From AC-32 sp963704005 (GTDB lineage Bacteria; Actinomycetota; Thermoleophilia; Gaiellales; Gaiellaceae): 64,000 nucleotides of DNA. Both the position numbers and the translations under genes were made by a program. The stretch's first letter is position 1. Every line of letters starts with the position of its first letter. The stretch covers positions 868,001 to 932,000 of the forward strand of contig CAVPGJ010000005.1 in the NCBI GenBank assembly GCA_963704005.1. The letters run 5' to 3'. This document shows, piece after piece, positions 1-8,861 of the stretch. The notes beneath the pieces were generated by a model. It saw only the letters and a program-made list of their open reading frames with translations, ran no database searches and was not told the origin of the DNA.

Positions 1-80
1 CCTCCCCTGACCGCGTAGCCCCCGGGCACGTCCAGACGCCCGCGGGCTTGGTGTCGTTCAGCCAATGCGGGAGGTGAGAT

Positions 81-347
81 ATGAGCACACAACTTCTGAG
101 CGAACGAGCGGCCGTCCGGCGGCGGTCCAAAGCGGCACGCGCGGTCGCGTCCCTCGGCCCGGCGACGATGCTCGCGGGCGTCGTCTGGGCGTTCGTGCAG
201 CCATACCGGGTGACGCTCTTGCACCCGCACGGGCAGGGCTTCTGGTGGCTGGCGATCGAGCCGCCGCTGCTCGTCGTCCTGGCAGGAATCGTCTTCGCGC
301 TCCTCGTCGCGCCGAGCGTGATCGAGGACCTCGAGGATGGCGGCTGA
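81..347 (+). CDS. Small two-helix membrane protein, unknown function
   Basis: An 88-residue protein I do not recognise. A clear ribosome binding site (GGAGGTGA, about 70-77) sits just before the ATG. After a basic N-terminus (RRRSKAAR) there are two hydrophobic segments at roughly residues 24-42 and 57-79, joined by a loop with two histidines. Its TGA overlaps the ATG of the next gene by one base, and that gene in turn overlaps the CopC-CopD gene, so the three are probably translated together. A role in copper or redox handling at the membrane is inferred only from this coupling. Confidence 0.7.
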   Translation: MSTQLLSERAAVRRRSKAARAVASLGPATMLAGVVWAFVQPYRVTLLHPHGQGFWWLAIEPPLLVVLAGIVFALLVAPSVIEDLEDGG

Positions 348-931
348 TGGAACCGGCAGCCGAGTTCGTCCACTGGATGTTCGCGACCGGCCTCGTCCTG
401 GTCGGCCTCTGCCTGCTCGCGCAGTCGATCGTGGGCGACGAGGTCTGGCGGCGGCGCCCCTGGCGGGCGTACCTGTGGCCGGGGCTCGCCTTCACGATGG
501 GCGTGCTGATGTTCCCGGTGATGGTCTTCTTCACCAACTCGACCATCCACATGCTCGCCCACGGTTCCTGGGCCCAGGTGATGATGCTCGCCGGCGCCGC
601 TGAGCTCGGCCTCGTGCGCGGGAAGCTGCACAGCCGCTACTGGCGCCTGACGATGCCGCTCGCGTTCCTCGTCTCCGGCGCCGCCTTCCTGATCCACGAG
701 CAGAACAGCTGGTTCTTCGCCCGCGCGGCGTTCCTGCACCACCTGATGGGCTGGACGCTGGTCCTCGGGGCGATCTTCCCGCTCGCCGCGGTCTTCCGGC
801 CGCGCTCGGCGGTGTGGCGCTCGGGGTTCGCGCTGACGTTCGTCGTGCTCGGCGTGATGCTCTACTGCGACCGCGACGTGGCGCCGGTGTTCGGCCACCT
901 CTCTCCGTTGGCGGGGCAGCAACACCGATGA
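347..931 (+). CDS. Histidine-rich multi-pass membrane protein, unknown function
   Basis: A 194-residue polytopic membrane protein with about six hydrophobic segments. Histidines lie in or near the helices (FVHWMF, TIHMLAH, FLIHEQN, FLHHLMGW), as is common in metal- or haem-handling membrane proteins, but I cannot assign a family. The start is the ATG that overlaps the preceding TGA; a longer in-frame upstream extension has no hydrophobic or conserved character. The end overlaps the copCD start by four bases (ATGA). The context suggests an accessory role for the CopC-CopD protein. Confidence 0.75.
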   Translation: MEPAAEFVHWMFATGLVLVGLCLLAQSIVGDEVWRRRPWRAYLWPGLAFTMGVLMFPVMVFFTNSTIHMLAHGSWAQVMMLAGAAELGLVRGKLHSRYWRLTMPLAFLVSGAAFLIHEQNSWFFARAAFLHHLMGWTLVLGAIFPLAAVFRPRSAVWRSGFALTFVVLGVMLYCDRDVAPVFGHLSPLAGQQHR

Positions 932-2289
932 AGCGGCTAGTAACACTGTGTTACTTGGTGGGTCTGGCGCTCGCGGTTCCGGGGGCGGCGTGGGCACACG
1001 CGACGTTGACGCAGACGTCGCCCTCGTTCCAGCAGCGGCTCGAGCAATCGCCGCGGTTCGTCCAGCTCCGTTTCGACCAGAGCGTCAAGGCGCTCCCGAA
1101 CGCGATCACCGTCTACACGGCCAAGGGCCACGTCGTCTCGGAGCTCGCGCGGCCGGGGAAGGACCCGCGCGTCGTGACCGTCCCGGTGCGACGCCTCCAG
1201 CGCGGGGCCTACACGGTTCGCTGGCGCGTCGTCTCGGCCGACAGCCACGTCGTCTCCGGCGTGTTCACCTTCGGCGTGCGCGTGCGCGCGCCGCCGGCGA
1301 CCGCGGCCTTCGGGGCGAGCGGCCCCACCACGCGGGAGCACCTCGTCCGCTGGCTCTACTTCGTCGCCCTGGCGCTGGTGGGCGGTGGACTCGGCTTCCG
1401 CCTGCTGATCGTGCGCGGGCCGCTGCCGGAGAAAGTCGAGCGGCGCTTCTACCACGTGGTCGGCGTCGGCGCGGTCGGCGCGATCGAGATCGGGATCCTT
1501 GCCTTCCTGCTGCGGGCCGAGGACGCGCTCCAGCTCCCGTTCGGCACCTTCCTCTACGGCGACCTCTCGCCGATCGCGGTTCTCCGCTTCGGGAGGGCCT
1601 TTGTGGTGATGACGCTCGGCTTCGCGCTCGTCAGCGCACTGCTGTTCCTCTCGTGGCTGACGGAGAAGCGGATCCTGCTCTGGCCGGCGTTCGTGCTCTC
1701 GATCGGCTTCGCATCGGGGCTCTCGCTGTCGGGCCACTCGGCCGTCGACTCGGGCTCGTCGTGGCTGTCGGAGCTCGCCGACTGGGCGCACCTGGCCGCC
1801 GCCTCGCTCTGGGTCGGCGGGCTCGTCCAGCTCGCCTTCGTCGTCTGGCCGCTCGCGCCCGAGCTGCGGCGCGCCGCGTTCCTGCGCTTCTCGCGGCTGG
1901 CGACCGTGCTGATCGCCGTGCTGCTCGGCGCCGGGACCTACCTGAGCATCCTGCGGCTGCCGCACCTGCACGACCTCTGGACGGTCAGCTACGGGCAGGT
2001 GCTGCTCGTCAAGCTGGGGCTCGTCTCGCTCGCCCTGCTCTGGGGCGCCGCGCACCACTTCGTCGTGCGGCCGGCGCTCGAGCGCGGCTCTCCGCCGTTC
2101 GCGGGCCTGCCGCGGAGCCTGATCGGGGAGAGCGCGGTCGGGGTCGCGATCCTGCTCGTCGCCGCGATCCTGGTCGAGTCGAAGCCGCCGCCGCAGCCCG
2201 TGCGAGCTCCGCCGCTGCGTCACACGCCACGACGCCGTAGCGCGAGCACGTTGGCGACGAAGGTGCGCGTTTCCGCGGCCACGCCGTAG
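928..2289 (+). CDS. CopC-CopD fusion copper resistance/uptake protein
   Basis: A 453-residue protein resembling YcnJ-type CopC-CopD fusions. A signal peptide (about 1-23) ends at AWA, so the mature protein starts with AHA, the N-terminal copper-ligand histidine of CopC. The CopC beta-sandwich covers about 24-118 and ends with SADSHVVSG, the second conserved histidine region. A polytopic CopD domain follows, with the conserved block around SLSGHSA and LADWAHLAAASLWVGG. CopC binds copper outside the membrane and CopD is thought to carry it across. The last 70 bases overlap the convergent transglycosylase gene. Confidence 0.92.
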   Translation: MKRLVTLCYLVGLALAVPGAAWAHATLTQTSPSFQQRLEQSPRFVQLRFDQSVKALPNAITVYTAKGHVVSELARPGKDPRVVTVPVRRLQRGAYTVRWRVVSADSHVVSGVFTFGVRVRAPPATAAFGASGPTTREHLVRWLYFVALALVGGGLGFRLLIVRGPLPEKVERRFYHVVGVGAVGAIEIGILAFLLRAEDALQLPFGTFLYGDLSPIAVLRFGRAFVVMTLGFALVSALLFLSWLTEKRILLWPAFVLSIGFASGLSLSGHSAVDSGSSWLSELADWAHLAAASLWVGGLVQLAFVVWPLAPELRRAAFLRFSRLATVLIAVLLGAGTYLSILRLPHLHDLWTVSYGQVLLVKLGLVSLALLWGAAHHFVVRPALERGSPPFAGLPRSLIGESAVGVAILLVAAILVESKPPPQPVRAPPLRHTPRRRSASTLATKVRVSAATP

Positions 2290-3116
2290 CGCCGGACCGA
2301 GGCCGGCCCCTGGTACCAGGCCGCGAGCGCGAGCGACTCGCTCCCATGGAACTCGCGCAGAAGCTGGCGGAGAAAGACGACGCCGACCTGGATCCCGCCC
2401 GAGACGCTCGTCGGCGCGCGCCGCCCGAGCAGCACCGTCTCGACGTAGCGCCGGGTGACCGGCAGCACCTGCATGACGCCCCGCGCGCCGGATGCTGAGA
2501 CGAGCCCGGGCTGGTAGCCCGACTCCATCCAGGCGAGCCCACGGACGAGGCGCGGGTCGACCCCGTAGACGCGGGCCCAGTGGCCGAGCAGCGCGCGGAC
2601 TCCGACCGGCGCCGCCCGTGTCTTCCCGGGCGAGAGCTCGGGGCGCCCTCCGGCGAGCGCCCGCAGCGTGTGCGGTCCGGCAATGCCGTCCACCTCGAGT
2701 CGATGCTTTCTCTGGTAGCCGCGCAGCGCGCGCTTCGTGGCCGCGCCGAAGTAGCCGTCGACCGGGATGAGAGCGCCGTGGCGGGTGAGCAGGAACTGCA
2801 GCACCGAGACGTCCCAGCCGAAGATCCGCCGCCGCAGCGTCCGCTGCCCGAAGAGCGGCTCACCGAGCCGGCCGAGCGCCTTGCGCGTCCGCGCGCCCGC
2901 CAGGCCGTCGGCGGGAAGGCCGGCGCGCCGCTGGAAGGCTTTCGTCGCGCGCACCGTCAGCGGGCCGGCGATCGAGTCGATCGGGCCGCGATAGAGCCCG
3001 TGCGCGCGCAGGGCGACCTGGAGCCCGGCGATCTGCGGGTTCAAGGCTCGCACGGGCGCCGCCAGCAGGAGCGCTGCCAGCGACGCCGCGGAGAGTGCGA
3101 CGATCCTGGCGGTCAC
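2220..3116 (-). CDS. Secreted lytic transglycosylase with two peptidoglycan-binding domains
   Basis: A 298-residue exported wall enzyme. A signal peptide (about 1-24, ending VRALN) is followed by two PF01471-type peptidoglycan-binding domains (about 25-90 and 95-160; motifs SIAGPLTVRATKAFQRR and DGIAGPHTLRAL). A soluble lytic transglycosylase domain fills the C-terminus, with the catalytic Glu in LAWMESGYQ, then the GVMQV and AAWYQGP motifs. It should cleave the MurNAc-GlcNAc bond, forming anhydro-muropeptides. The GTG start gives a good signal sequence. It is divergent from the epimerase, and its 3' end overlaps copCD in antisense. Confidence 0.92.
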   Translation of the reverse strand: MTARIVALSAASLAALLLAAPVRALNPQIAGLQVALRAHGLYRGPIDSIAGPLTVRATKAFQRRAGLPADGLAGARTRKALGRLGEPLFGQRTLRRRIFGWDVSVLQFLLTRHGALIPVDGYFGAATKRALRGYQRKHRLEVDGIAGPHTLRALAGGRPELSPGKTRAAPVGVRALLGHWARVYGVDPRLVRGLAWMESGYQPGLVSASGARGVMQVLPVTRRYVETVLLGRRAPTSVSGGIQVGVVFLRQLLREFHGSESLALAAWYQGPASVRRYGVAAETRTFVANVLALRRRGV

Positions 3117-3166
3117 GGACGGTCCGGGTTCGCCTCGCTCGGGCCGATTCCTCTACCTTCCAGACG

Positions 3167-4198
3167 ATGCGGTGGGCGATCTCAGGCGGGGCCGGCTTCC
3201 TCGGCCTGCATCTCGCGCGGAAGCTCGTGGCCGAGGGGCACGAGGTGCGCACCCTCGACCTGGCGCCGCTCGACGACGCGGAGCTCGAACGCTCGGTCGA
3301 GGAGCTGCGCGGCGACGTGCGCGACCCGGGTGCCGCGGCGCGCCTGGTCGAGGGTGCCGACGTGCTCGTCCACGCCGCCGCAGCGCTGCCGATTCAGGCA
3401 TCGCGCGAGTCGATTCGCTCCGTGAACGTCGAGGGCGCCGCGGTGACGCTCGCGGCCGCGCTCGAGGCCGGCGTCGGCCGCACCGTGCTGATCTCCTCCA
3501 CCGCGGTCTACGGGATCCCGAAGCACCACCCGCTGCGCGAGGACGCGCCGCTCGTCGGCGTCGGCCACTACGGCGAGTCGAAGATCGAGGCCGAGCGCGT
3601 CGCCCGCCGCGCGGGCAGGCGCGGGCTCGAGGTCGTCGTCCTCCGTCCCAAGACGTTCATCGGGCCGGAGCGGCTCGGCGTGTTCGAGATCCTGTTCGAC
3701 TGGATTCGCGAGAGCCGCCGCATCCCGATCCTCGGCGACGGCTCGAACCGCTACCAGCTGCTCGCGGTCGAGGACCTGGTCGACGCGACCGTGAGCGCCG
3801 CGAGCGCGGAAGTCGCCGGCGAGACGTTCAACATCGGCGCAACCGAGTTCGGCACCGTTCGCTCCGACCTCGAAGGCCTGATCGCGCACGCGGGCTCGGG
3901 CAGCCGCCTCCGCCCGGTGCCCGCCCGCCCGGCCGAGCTCGCCCTGCGCACGCTCGAGCTGGCGCGGCTCTCACCGCTCGCCGAGTGGCACTACCGCACC
4001 GCGCACCGCGACTCGTACGTCGACGTCTCGAAGGCGCGGAAGCTGCTCGGCTACAAGCCGCGCCTCTCGAACGAGCAGGCGCTCTGCGAGACCTACGACT
4101 GGTACCTGGCGAACCGCGAAGGGCTATCCGCCGCCGGCGTCACGCACCGGGTCCCGTGGGACCAGCGCGCGCTCGGCGTCCTCAAGCGCCTCAGCTAA
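3167..4198 (+). CDS. NAD-dependent epimerase/dehydratase (extended SDR)
   Basis: A 343-residue extended short-chain dehydrogenase. The Rossmann motif GGAGFLG is at residues 7-13, the serine region ISSTAVYG lies near 112, and the catalytic YGESK (Tyr about 136, Lys about 140) follows. The family usually epimerises or oxidoreduces nucleotide-sugar substrates, but the substrate here is unknown. I chose the ATG at 3167 because the nucleotide-binding strand begins directly there; an upstream in-frame start adds an unrelated basic stretch. A TACCTT hexamer seven bases before the ATG suggests a leaderless transcript. The stop codon abuts the tandem repeat. Confidence 0.92.
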   Translation: MRWAISGGAGFLGLHLARKLVAEGHEVRTLDLAPLDDAELERSVEELRGDVRDPGAAARLVEGADVLVHAAAALPIQASRESIRSVNVEGAAVTLAAALEAGVGRTVLISSTAVYGIPKHHPLREDAPLVGVGHYGESKIEAERVARRAGRRGLEVVVLRPKTFIGPERLGVFEILFDWIRESRRIPILGDGSNRYQLLAVEDLVDATVSAASAEVAGETFNIGATEFGTVRSDLEGLIAHAGSGSRLRPVPARPAELALRTLELARLSPLAEWHYRTAHRDSYVDVSKARKLLGYKPRLSNEQALCETYDWYLANREGLSAAGVTHRVPWDQRALGVLKRLS

Positions 4199-4200
4199 GG

Positions 4201-4448
4201 CGCCGACTCGGCGGCGCCGACCATGGAGGCCGTGCGGGCTCTGCCCGTGCGGCCGTCCAACGCGCCGACTCGGCGGCGCCGACCATGGAGGCCGTGCGGG
4301 CTCTGCCCGTGCGGCCGTCCAACGCGCCGACTCGGCGGCGCCGACCATGGAGGCCGTGCGGGCTCTGCCCGTGCGGCCGTCCAACGCGCCGACTCGGCGG
4401 CGCCGACCACGGAGGCCGTGCGGGCTCTGCCCGTGCGGCCGTCCAACG
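4201..4448. repeat. Four tandem 62-bp units of the two-hairpin repeat family
   Basis: Four head-to-tail 62-bp copies start at 4201, 4263, 4325 and 4387. They are identical by eye except that unit 4 has ACCACGG in place of ACCATGG; a partial fifth copy follows (4449-4460). Each unit has an inverted repeat CGCCGA-C-TCGGCG and a second imperfect hairpin (GGCCGTGCGGGC / GCCCGTGCGGCC). The block starts two bases after the epimerase stop and fills the space to the convergent subtilase stop at 4492. It is a degenerate, amplified form of the element also seen near 36.8 kb. There are no unique spacers, so it is not CRISPR. Confidence 0.95.
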
Positions 4449-4491
4449 CACCGGCTCGGAAAGAAAAGCCTTGACCTGGACCTGGAGTGGC

Positions 4492-6239
4492 CTAGTCGAC
4501 GTCGCCGAAGACGTCGCTCCAGGAGACGTCCGACCAGGAGACGTCCGACCAGGAGACGTCGCTCCAGGAAACGTCGCTCCAGGAGACATCAGACCAGGAG
4601 ACGACCGACCAGGTCGCGCCGAGCCAGCCGTCGCGCCACGAGACCGAGTCCCACGCCGGCGACTCGGTGGCCGCCTGCTTCCAGGCCTGGTCGTCGAAGA
4701 CGACACCGTTCCCGGACGGATCCGGCACGAGGAACTGCTCGAGCGCGAGGTTCGGGTTCGGCGCGTGGTGGATCGAGGCCGATCCCGGCGCGTAGACCTC
4801 GCCGACGCCGTCAGAGAACGAGCGCGCCCTGGGGAGGGCCGCGCACCGAGCATCAGCGCGCCCTTGACCCGGTCCGGGGTCAGGCTCGGGTCGAGGGCGA
4901 GCAGGTCGGCCGCGATGCCGGAGACGATCGGCGCCGAGAGCGAAGTGCCCGAGAGCGTCATGTAGGTGCCGTCCGGCGTCTTCAGCACCTGGCGCTTGAA
5001 CTGCTTCAGGCTCGGCAGGGTCGCGCCGGCAGGCACGGGCCCGGTGATCGCGCGGCCCGGGGCGCTCAGCTCGGGCTTCGCGAAGCCGTCGAAGGTGTAG
5101 CCCCAGCTCGACCACGGCGTGACGGTGGTGAGGTCGGGGTTCGTGGAGTGGTGCAGGTCGAGCGCGCCGACCGCGATCGCGAAGGGGTCGTTCGCGGGGG
5201 CGAAGCCCATCCGGGTCCGCCGGCCGTCGTCGGCGTTGTTCCCGGCCGAGGCGACGACCACCACGCCGGAGAACCAGAGCTTCTCGATCGCCTTGTCGAG
5301 CGGATCCCAGCGGAAGCTGCTCGGCGTCGTCGAGTGCAGCGAGAAGTTCGCGACCCGGATGTTGTACCGGACGTGGTTGGCGAGGATCCACTGGGCGGCC
5401 CGAATCACGTCGCTCGTCTTCGCCATCCCGTTGTCGTCCATCACGTCGAGCGAGACGATGCCGGCGGTCGGAGCCGCGCCGGTGTACCTGGCATTCGAGC
5501 CCGCCGCGAGGCCGGCGATAAGCGTCCCGTGACCGAAGCCGTCGCCCGGAGAGTTGTTCGGCAGGCTGCTCAGGTTGACGTGGGCGAGGATCCGGTTGCC
5601 GAAGTCCGCACGGCCCGTCTGGATTCCCGAGTCGACGAAGGCGATAGCCGGCGCCGGCCCGGAGACACGCCGCACCGTGTCCTTCGAGGGCCGGTGCCCA
5701 GCGGGAGCGAGCCCTTCGGGCCAGAGCTGGTCGACGCCGACCGCCTTCTGCCAGATCGGGTCGGAGCCGGACGCTCCCTTCGCGTCGTGCTGTCCTCCAG
5801 GCGCGTCGAGCGCGACGGGGTTGTCCGGGGTGACCACGAGCCCCGGCTGCGTGGCGAGGTCGTCGAGGGCGCTCGCCTGGATCGTGCCGGCCGAGGCGTC
5901 GGCGATCCCGAGCTGCGAGTCGGCGGCGCCGTAGGTCTCGAGCACGCTGCTCGCGTCGGCCGCGCCGGCCTCGCTCTGGACGATCACCCGCACGGTCGCG
6001 TTCGGGGTGTCTTCGGCGGCGCGCTCGAGCGAGGGGGCGAGGTAGCTGCGCATGGGCTTCCCCCCATGACTGCCGGCGGAGGCCGCCAGCGGAGCAGCCA
6101 GCACGAGTAGGAGCAGGGCAAGGAGGCCGCGCCGGACCGCGTTGCGATTGCGGCCGTTCGATCCCCGGCCTCCCCGCCCTGAGCCCCAGAGCCCGCTGGA
6201 TCGGGACTCTCCCCAGGAACCGCCCTCGTGTCCTTGCAA
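4492..6239 (-). CDS. Secreted subtilisin-like serine protease (S8) with SWSDV-repeat tail; one frameshift
   Basis: An exported subtilase of about 580 residues. A long basic lead and hydrophobic segment (about 36-55, ending ASA) forms the signal. An I9-like propeptide region follows, then the catalytic triad: Asp in AFVDSGIQ (about 200), His in GHGTLIAG (about 236) and Ser in SGTSLSAP (about 430). After LMLGAR the reading frame changes near 4825-4860, consistent with one lost base, and continues with the unshifted tail ending in seven SWSDV/SWSVV-type pentads. Both frames are otherwise well conserved, so I read this as one intact gene with a sequence error. It converges on the epimerase. Confidence 0.85.
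4495..4610 (-). repeat. 15-bp DNA repeat encoding (S/T)WS(D/V)V pentads at subtilase C-terminus
   Basis: About seven near-identical 15-bp units encode SWSDV pentapeptides at the extreme C-terminus of the subtilase, ending FGDVD. A related degenerate unit (DSVSWRDGW) precedes them. Each pentad places a Trp every fifth residue, giving a Trp- and Asp-rich low-complexity tail that is probably exposed outside the cell. Tails like this occur in actinobacterial subtilases; their role is not established. Confidence 0.85.
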
Positions 6240-6353
6240 CCCCTTTCCCCCTTCCGCGCTCGGCAGGCGCGTGCCGCGGTGACCGAAACTGCCCTGAACC
6301 TAGGTGCAGCCGGTCCGGCGACCCATCACCCCGAAAGGGGATTCGGCCCTCAA

Positions 6354-6371
6354 ATCCCTCGTTCGAGGGAT
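6354..6371 (+). promoter_or_regulatory. Perfect 18-bp palindrome, operator candidate
   Basis: ATCCCTCGTTCGAGGGAT is a perfect inverted repeat lying 27 bases before the GTG at 6398. It ends 14 bases before the -10-like TATACT, so it covers the -35 region. The same sequence with one change lies at 22078-22095. A repressor or activator site is the natural reading. Confidence 0.5.
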
Positions 6372-6385
6372 CGGGAATTGCGTCC

Positions 6386-6391
6386 TATACT
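6386..6391 (+). promoter_or_regulatory. -10 hexamer TATACT of a probable leaderless promoter
   Basis: TATACT ends six bases before the GTG start at 6398, the spacing expected when transcription starts at the start codon. No Shine-Dalgarno sequence is visible. Confidence 0.5.
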
Positions 6392-6397
6392 CGCCGC

Positions 6398-7566
6398 GTG
6401 GACGACCTGCTCGGCTACCGCGACCGCTTTCCGATCCTCGCCGAGACGACCTACCTGATCAACCACTCGCTCGGCGCGATGCCGGCCGCCGTCGAGGAGC
6501 GGGTGCTCGAGTACGCGCGCGCCTGGAACACGCGCGGCGTGCGCGCCTGGGAGGAGGGCTGGTGGGAGCTGCCGCTGACCGTCGGCGACCAGATCGCGCG
6601 GCTGATCGGCGCGCCGGCCGGAAGCGTCTCGATGCACCAGAACGTCACCATCGCCGAAGCGATCGTCCTCTCGTGCTTCCGCCCGGCGGGGAGCGGCGGC
6701 GGATCGTCTACGAGGAGGGCAACTTCCCCTCGGTGCGCTACCTCTACCAAGCCGCGCCGGGCTTCGAGGTGGTCGTGGCGCCCGACGACGCGGGGGTTGC
6801 CGAGGCGATCGACGAGCGCACGCTGCTCGTCCCCGTGACGCACGTCCTCTACAAGACCGGCGAGATCCAGGACGTCGAGGCGATCGTCGCCCGGGCGCAC
6901 GAGCAGGGAGCGCTCGTCGTCCTCGACGCGTACCAGTCGGCCGGCACGGTGCCGCTGGACGTCACCGAGCTGGACGTCGACTTCGCGGTCGGCGGATCGG
7001 TCAAGTGGCTCTGCGGCGGGCCGGGCGCCGCGTGGCTGTACGTGCGGCCCGAGCTGGCCGAGACGCTCGAGCCGGCGCTGACCGGCTGGCAGGCCCACGC
7101 GCGGCCCTTCGCGTTCGAGCCGCGCCAGGACTACGCGGAGGGGGCGGCCCGCTTCCTGACCGGGACGCCGAACGTGCCCGCCCTCTACGCGGCGACGGCC
7201 GGCTACGACGTGATCGAGGAGGTCGGCGTCGACCGGATCCGGGAGCGGTCGCTCGAGCAGACGACCCTGCTGCTCGAGCTGCTCGACGAGCACGGGCTGG
7301 AGTCGGGGACCCCACGCGACCCGGCGCGGCGGGGCGGCACGGTCGCCGTGCGGGTCCCGGAGCACGAAGCGATCTGCCACGAGCTGGCCGCCCGCAAGAT
7401 CATCTGCGACAGCCGTCCCGGCGTCGGCCTGCGCCTCGGCCCGCACTTCTTCAACAGCGAGGAAGAGCTCGGCTTCGCCGTCGAGCAGATCGTGGAGCTC
7501 AGCGGGCCAGGAGCTCGAGCAGGCGCGCCGCGTAGGCCGGCCCCGTCGGCTCGTCCTCGTGCTTGA
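6398..7566 (+). CDS. Class V PLP-dependent aminotransferase, kynureninase-like; one frameshift
   Basis: A PLP enzyme of the class V fold, about 389 residues. Residues around LDAYQSAGTVPLDV contain the PLP-ring Asp. The Schiff-base Lys lies in GGSVKWLCGGPGAAWLY, where the GGPGA run resembles kynureninases. The C-terminus (GLRLGPHFFNSEEEL) fits the family. A single G appears lost from the GGGG run at 6688-6691: restoring it gives FRPAGERRRIVYEEGN and joins the two frames. The GTG start follows a -10 box at leaderless spacing. A paralogue lies at 53674-54819. The substrate (kynurenine, a Cys derivative or other) is uncertain. Confidence 0.85.
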
Positions 7567-8133
7567 AGTAGCAGTAGACCCGCACGCCCTCGTCGAGCAG
7601 CGGCCGTAGCCGCTCGGCCCATGCGTGGAGGTCGTCGTCGGAGTACGGCGGCTCGCGCAGGCGCAGGTAGCGGAATGGCGCGCCGGCGTCGAGAGCGTTC
7701 ACGCGCACGGCATTGGGCGGTAGCCCGGGCTCGACGCCGTCCCACGAGTCGTGCCGCAGATCGAGCGCCAGTTGCATCGACGGCTCGAACGAGCCGAGCA
7801 CGAGCGCCAGCAGACCCTCGTCGCGAGCCGACGTCACGACGGCGCGAATCGGGCCGAGCCGATCGCCGAGCAGCCGCACCCGCTCTGCGAAGGTGCCGAG
7901 ATCGGAGCGCCGGTGCGCGTTGCAGCTTCGGCGCGAACAGGAACCCGGCCGGCGTCTGCTCCGCCCAGCGCTCGAACAGCTCCTCGCGAGGCAGGCGGTA
8001 CCCGGTCGTGTTCAGCTCGACTGTGTGCGAAGCGCTCGGCGTAGTGGCGCAGGAAGTCCGGCGGGCGAACGTCGGCGGGGTAGAAGCCCGGCTTCCAGGT
8101 CGGGTAGGACCAGCCGGAAGTTCCGACATACAG
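7499..8133 (-). CDS. DUF72 (YecE-like) TIM-barrel protein; two frameshifts
   Basis: A DUF72/YecE-family protein whose biochemical role is unknown. It begins LYVGTSGWSYPTWKPGFYP, the typical family N-terminus, continues with VELNTTGYRLP and GFLFAPKLQR, and ends EGVRVYCYFKHEDEPTGPAYAARL. These parts lie in three frames, with shifts near 8040 and 7920, so at least two indels separate them. No ATG, GTG or TTG starts the conserved N-terminus; a CTG at 8133 fits best, with a GTG at 8163 as the alternative. It is divergent from thyX, and its 3' end overlaps the kynureninase-like gene. Confidence 0.7.
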
Positions 8134-8139
8134 CCCCGC

Positions 8140-8145
8140 TACACT
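8140..8145 (+). promoter_or_regulatory. -10 hexamer TACACT upstream of thyX (leaderless)
   Basis: TACACT ends seven bases before the GTG start of thyX and no ribosome binding site is present, so the transcript is probably leaderless. Confidence 0.45.
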
Positions 8146-8152
8146 CGCCGGC

Positions 8153-8861
8153 GTGGCGGTCACGGCAGAAGTGATACCCGACAACACGATCCCCGTCCTC
8201 GACCACGGCTTCGTCCGCCTCGACGACGCGATGGCCGACGACCTCTCCGTCGTCAACGGCGCGCGCGTCAGCTTCGCGCGGCACAAGGAAGAGATGGACG
8301 AGTCGGACGAAGGCCTGATCCGCTTCCTGATGCGCGACCGCCACGGGACCCCGTTCGAGCACAACTCGTTCCGCTTTCACGTCCGCTGCCCGATCTTCGT
8401 CGCGCGCGAGTGGATCCGCCACCGGGTCGGCTCGTTCAACGAGTTCAGTCTTGCGATACGCCAAGGCGACCGACGACTTCTACGTGCCCGAGGCGGAGGA
8501 CGTGCGCAGCCAGGTCGGCAAGCCGGGTGCCTATTCGTTCGAGCCGGTCGCCGACGAGATCGCCGAGGCGACACGCGAGAAGCTGCAGGCCGTCTACGAG
8601 ATGGCGTACCTGGCCTACGAGCAGCTCGTCGAGCTCGGCGTTGCCCGCGAGCTCGCGCGCTGTGCGCTGCCGGTCGGCGCCTACACCGAGTTCTACTGGA
8701 CGATCAACGCGCGCTCGCTGATGAACTTCGTCTCGCTGCGAGCCGCCGAGAGCGCGCAGCGTGAGATCCGGCGCTACGCCGAGGCCTGCGAGCGCTTCTT
8801 CGAGCAGCTGATGCCGGTCACGTACGCCGCGTTCGTCGCGAACGGCAGAGTCGCGCCCTAG
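8153..8861 (+). CDS. thyX: FAD-dependent thymidylate synthase ThyX; one frameshift
   Basis: ThyX makes dTMP from dUMP using FAD, NADPH and methylene-tetrahydrofolate. The signature RHRxxSxNExS appears as RHRVGSFNEFS at about residues 89-99. The following strand (SLRYAKATDDFYVP) is in another frame because of one extra base near 8449-8452. The C-terminal half (ELARCALPVGAYTEFYWTINARSLMNF, Arg and Ser contacts for dUMP) is intact. Total length is about 235 residues, normal for the family. Since the gene is normally essential where ThyA is absent, the shift is most likely a sequence error. The stop overlaps the convergent anti-sigma gene. Confidence 0.9.

Noticed and set aside
65..346. In-frame upstream extension of the second gene
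   Set aside because: Its sequence is Arg-rich antisense-like text overlapping the small gene at 81; the ATG at 347 fits the coupled TGATG overlap and the first membrane segment.
4201..4448. CRISPR-like array
   Set aside because: Units are contiguous, with no unique spacers, and there are no cas genes nearby.
8075..8129. ATG start at 8129 for the DUF72 gene
   Set aside because: It is out of frame with the conserved VGTSGWSYP start and gives an Arg-rich unrelated peptide.
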